Source: Verrucomicrobiota bacterium
GTDB taxonomy: Bacteria > Verrucomicrobiota > Verrucomicrobiia > Limisphaerales > UBA9464
NCBI GenBank assembly: GCA_017309115.1
Contig: JAFLEF010000004.1
Location: forward strand, 124,001-188,000
Direction: 5' to 3'
Length of the DNA: 64,000 bases
In this document: positions 61,194 through 64,000 of the stretch, piece by piece
Position numbering within the stretch: position 1 is the first letter of the stretch
Layout of the letters: the number at the start of each line of letters is the position of its first letter
Notes under the pieces: generated by a model
The model's input: only the letters and a program-made list of their open reading frames with translations
Told to the model about the DNA's origin: nothing
Databases searched by the model: none
Made by a program: the position numbers and the translations under genes

Positions 61194-63803
61194 TCAAGGC
61201 GGCAGGAGCGGGAGCACCACGTTGGGCACCCCGGCGTCCTGCGCGGCGGCCCGGACTTTCTGAATCGCCTCCGCGGAAACTCCGGCGTCATGACGAATCA
61301 GCAGAACCGTTCCCGGATGCGCCAACCGTAGCGACCTCAGCACGCCGGACAGCTCAAACTCCGCTACCTCCCTCGATCCGAGGCGAAAGCGGCCCGACTC
61401 CGGGAGCACTTGAACGATGACCGGTTGGGTGGCGGGTGCCGGGCGATCGGACAGCGTTTCGGACGACACTGATTTGGCCTGGACGAACACATAGAGTCGC
61501 TTCTCGATGACGTTGGTCGAGACGCGCCGGAGCAGACCGCCCTTTTCAACCGTCCGCCACTCCGCTCTCGGCCCCCGGAGGGCTACCACTTGATTGGTTT
61601 GAAGGGACACCTCATCCACCACTTCGCGATGGCGAAATCGGGGCAACGGCTTGGTCGCGGTGATCGGCTTGGCCCCGTGGATCCGGAGCGAGGGAGCCGG
61701 GTCTCGCGGTTCGTCATAACCCAACAACTCTGTGGCACGGGCCAATAGGTCGAGTCGCCAGTGATCCCCTTCGGCCTGAGGAACAATATCCATCCCTGGG
61801 CCAAGTGGGATTGATTCGGTGTGATAGTTGATCCCCGGAGGGTACTGACGGTCTTGGGTGACCCGATCGAATCCGATCGCCTCGGTCCGTTCGTCGACGT
61901 TGGCCGTCACCCCCGTGACCACTGTCCGCGCATCGGCAAAGACCACCCTGGCCAGTCGCCCCGAAGTCGTTGTCATCACCGGAAGAGTGAGCCATTTGAC
62001 TCCCGGGCGGTCTTCCAAACGACGACGCAGCGCCAGGAATTGCGATTCTGACAGAATTCCATGCTCCCCTTGCGCGCGAAGCACCTCCACCTGGCCACCT
62101 TGGGGTCGCCAGGGATTGATCTCGGTGGCCGGATTATTCGTGGCCGACAAACCAAAGAACCAATCCAACCCAACGTCCTCCTCGCCGCCTGGGGTTAGCT
62201 CCACGAAATGTCCTTCCAACCGGACCGCCGAACCCGCCGGAGACGCACCCGTGAGTTCTGTGTAGGATGCATTGACCAAGTTAATGGCCTCTCCCAGCGC
62301 CTCCAGAAACGGGAGGCTCGCTCGAACGGCGAGCCTTCCCGAGTCGGAAAGGTAATACGCCGCCGATTGATCCGGCGATTCCCCCCCCTGAAAGTAGAGA
62401 CCACACAGAGCGAAAAATTGCCGCACCTGTTCCCCCCCGGTGGCGCTGGGCACCACGCCGTCCGTGGCTCGCACAGCCGCCAGGAAGTTCGTGGGATTCA
62501 GTCGATACGTCCGGGTGACGAGGGTCCCTTTGTCGCCGGCCGTTGCGGGTTGGGTGGCTACCGGTGCTTCCGCAGAAGTAACGGGCTCGCTCACCGGCGG
62601 CGGTTTCGCAACGCCGGCCGGCGCCGGAGACGGAGTCGACACCGAGGGTGTCGGAGTCAACGTCGGGACCGCTTTAGGGGACTCATTCGTCGCGGGCGCA
62701 TTCACTCCGGGGGTCACAGCTCGAACCTGGGACAGCAGCAGACCCCGCAGGGAATTCTCCGGCCCACCGGGAATGGGATTGGCCCAACCAATGGCCAGGG
62801 CCACGCCCATCCATCCCGCCAGACGAAGCCGATCCCGTCGTCGGGTCGGGATCCAGGTCAACGACGGCTCCAGCAAGGCCGTCACGCGCCGTCCCAGTTC
62901 CGATCGAAATCCCGGACCGGCGACGCCCAAAGCCGGAACCGGATCCGACGCGGACAGTTCGCGGCCCAAGGTGACTAAGGATTCCGCCAACGCCACCGGA
63001 CCGTCCGGAACCAGCGACGCGGCGGCATCCGCAACTTCCTCGCTCGCCGACCGTAGCTTCCGCCGGACCCACCACGCGCCCGGATGCCACCACAGCACCG
63101 CACAGGTCAGTTCCGACCACGTCATCCAAGCGGGATCGCGACCCGCCAGATGTGCCAACTCATGGGCCAGCATCGCCTCGCGTTGCGCCGCCGGGAAGCG
63201 TTCGGCGAAGTCCTGCGGAAGTGCCACCGTCGGACGCCAAATTCCATACGCGGCGGGGCCTCGCAACGTCGGCCAGATGCGAACGTTCACCCGTCGCAAT
63301 CCCAATCGTGAGGACCACTGGGCGACCCAGGTCTGGGTATCGGCATCTGCAACCCATCCCTGACGTCGCAACACCCATCCGTGAATCCAGACCGATCGAA
63401 GTCCTAAGCCCAGGGTGCCGATCAGCCAGAGCCATCCTGGCCACCAAACCGGCTTCCGCGGGACGGCCGGGGTCGGCGTGGTGATTTCCATCGCCGGTAA
63501 TTCTTCAGTCTCCACCACCGGCGTTCGCGGAGCGGCATCCACCGAAACCACCCACTTCCGCGCAGGCTGAGACTCTGCGGACTCGGATCGTTCCCGGAGA
63601 CCACTCGCCCGCCAACCCCACACCTCCACCATCGTGAGAATTCCCATCACCACCACCGCCCCCTGCCATACCGATCGACGCCACGAAGCGGACCGCAGAC
63701 GCCAAGTGACCAGCGCGGCCACGACCGCCGTCACCGCAACCTCCACCGCCACCACCGCCAGGAGTCGCAGCCAGAACTCGGCGTCGGGACCCACGGGATT
63801 CAC
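61194..63803 (-). CDS. BlaR1-like M56 metallopeptidase fused to secretin-like and ExbD-like regions
   Basis: This encodes 869 residues, GTG start 63803 overlapping the upstream repressor stop (GTGA). The N-terminal half has transmembrane helices (about 11-33, 46-62, 122-140) and the zinc site HELAH (214-218) of M56/BlaR1 peptidases, which cleave partner repressors after signal detection. A Pro/Thr-rich linker (about 365-430) leads to a region resembling secretin proteins (TYRLNPTNFLAAVRA about 440, GHFVELTPGG, LPVMTTTSGR). The last ~75 residues resemble the periplasmic part of ExbD (FRLGSREVAEFEL ... HDAGVSAEAIQKVRAAAQDAG). The combined architecture is unusual. Regulated jointly with blaI-like gene. 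Confidence 0.8.
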   Translation of the reverse strand: MNPVGPDAEFWLRLLAVVAVEVAVTAVVAALVTWRLRSASWRRSVWQGAVVVMGILTMVEVWGWRASGLRERSESAESQPARKWVVSVDAAPRTPVVETEELPAMEITTPTPAVPRKPVWWPGWLWLIGTLGLGLRSVWIHGWVLRRQGWVADADTQTWVAQWSSRLGLRRVNVRIWPTLRGPAAYGIWRPTVALPQDFAERFPAAQREAMLAHELAHLAGRDPAWMTWSELTCAVLWWHPGAWWVRRKLRSASEEVADAAASLVPDGPVALAESLVTLGRELSASDPVPALGVAGPGFRSELGRRVTALLEPSLTWIPTRRRDRLRLAGWMGVALAIGWANPIPGGPENSLRGLLLSQVRAVTPGVNAPATNESPKAVPTLTPTPSVSTPSPAPAGVAKPPPVSEPVTSAEAPVATQPATAGDKGTLVTRTYRLNPTNFLAAVRATDGVVPSATGGEQVRQFFALCGLYFQGGESPDQSAAYYLSDSGRLAVRASLPFLEALGEAINLVNASYTELTGASPAGSAVRLEGHFVELTPGGEEDVGLDWFFGLSATNNPATEINPWRPQGGQVEVLRAQGEHGILSESQFLALRRRLEDRPGVKWLTLPVMTTTSGRLARVVFADARTVVTGVTANVDERTEAIGFDRVTQDRQYPPGINYHTESIPLGPGMDIVPQAEGDHWRLDLLARATELLGYDEPRDPAPSLRIHGAKPITATKPLPRFRHREVVDEVSLQTNQVVALRGPRAEWRTVEKGGLLRRVSTNVIEKRLYVFVQAKSVSSETLSDRPAPATQPVIVQVLPESGRFRLGSREVAEFELSGVLRSLRLAHPGTVLLIRHDAGVSAEAIQKVRAAAQDAGVPNVVLPLLPP

Positions 63804-64000
63804 TTGGCCCTCCTCTTGGCGTCCTTGATCAGTTTCTCCAGTTGATCCAATTCCGCGCGACTCACCTCCCGACTGGTCAGCAGATGACTCACTGCATCCG
63901 CCAGGCTGCCTTCGAACAACCGCTCCACCAGATGCGAGCCAACACTCCGGTTCACGTCCTCGGCCGCGACCTTGGCGCGGTACAGAAACGCCCGGCCTTC
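63800..64000 (-). CDS. BlaI/MecI/CopY-family transcriptional repressor (C-terminal part)
   Basis: The last 66 codons of a minus-strand gene that continues beyond the window. The visible part reads GRAFLYRAKV, VGSHLVERLFEGSLADAVSHLL and AELDQLEKLIKDAKRR, the dimerisation region of BlaI/MecI repressors. The TGA overlaps the GTG start of the M56 gene, indicating a coupled blaI-blaR1-like pair. The winged-helix domain is outside the window. Confidence 0.88.
   Translation of the reverse strand, partial: EGRAFLYRAKVAAEDVNRSVGSHLVERLFEGSLADAVSHLLTSREVSRAELDQLEKLIKDAKRRAK

Overview
The window looks like a chromosomal segment of a high-GC member of the Verrucomicrobiota. The inference rests on gene content: DUF1501 and DUF1549/DUF1553 proteins, very large secreted proteins built from Calx-beta, CARDB-like, HAF and LamG-like modules, a fused cbb3 oxidase subunit CcoNO, an FG-GAP CRTAC1-type protein, an M56/BlaI pair and a LamG-propeller sensor kinase. 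No rRNA or complete phylogenetic marker beyond metG is present, so the phylum call is an inference.

Left end (1-3862): an integron with canonical layout. Four small genes on the minus strand (the first is cut by the window only in its attC) are each followed by a ~127 bp attC-like site with GCCGAAC/GTTCGGC or GCCTAAC/GTTAGGC core boxes. An attI/promoter region (1801-2077) follows, then a divergently oriented integron integrase gene that retains only its N-terminal domain. One cassette is present twice as an identical copy. The integrase relic runs tail to tail into an intact, different tyrosine recombinase that sits beside a tRNA-Ser(GCT) gene, the usual signature of an island integrated at a tRNA.

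Middle: housekeeping genes metG and a 23S rRNA uracil-methyltransferase (3946-6680); a minus-strand operon mlaE-mlaF-mlaD followed by DUF1549/DUF1553 and DUF1501 genes (13649-6957); a scrapyard region (13650-15690) with relics of a restriction enzyme gene and a hicB antitoxin, an AT-rich lipoprotein gene, palindromes and a 273 bp MITE; an OmpR-type two-component system (15714-17921) with 11-bp-spaced TTCA boxes, followed by two secreted peptidases; then duplicated HAF-repeat proteins, a 2341-residue surface protein, a pRiA4b ORF-3-like protein, a nitrilase-family enzyme, a protein with three discoidin-like repeats plus LamG, and an FG-GAP protein.

Right part: a DUF1573 gene whose 5' end derives from a duplicated piece of the nitrilase gene; a complete minus-strand cbb3 oxidase cluster in the order ccoI-ccoS-ccoNO-ccoQ-ccoP-ccoG-ccoH-safE (52284-43996), encoding a terminal oxidase with its copper supply and assembly factors; a very large propeller-type histidine kinase with a NarL-type partner; a glycoside-hydrolase-like and a phytase/esterase-like secreted protein; and a BlaI/M56 pair in which the M56 protein is fused to secretin-like and ExbD-like parts. 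Short heptanucleotide repeats (CTCTCAR, CTTACCS and complements) recur between genes throughout.
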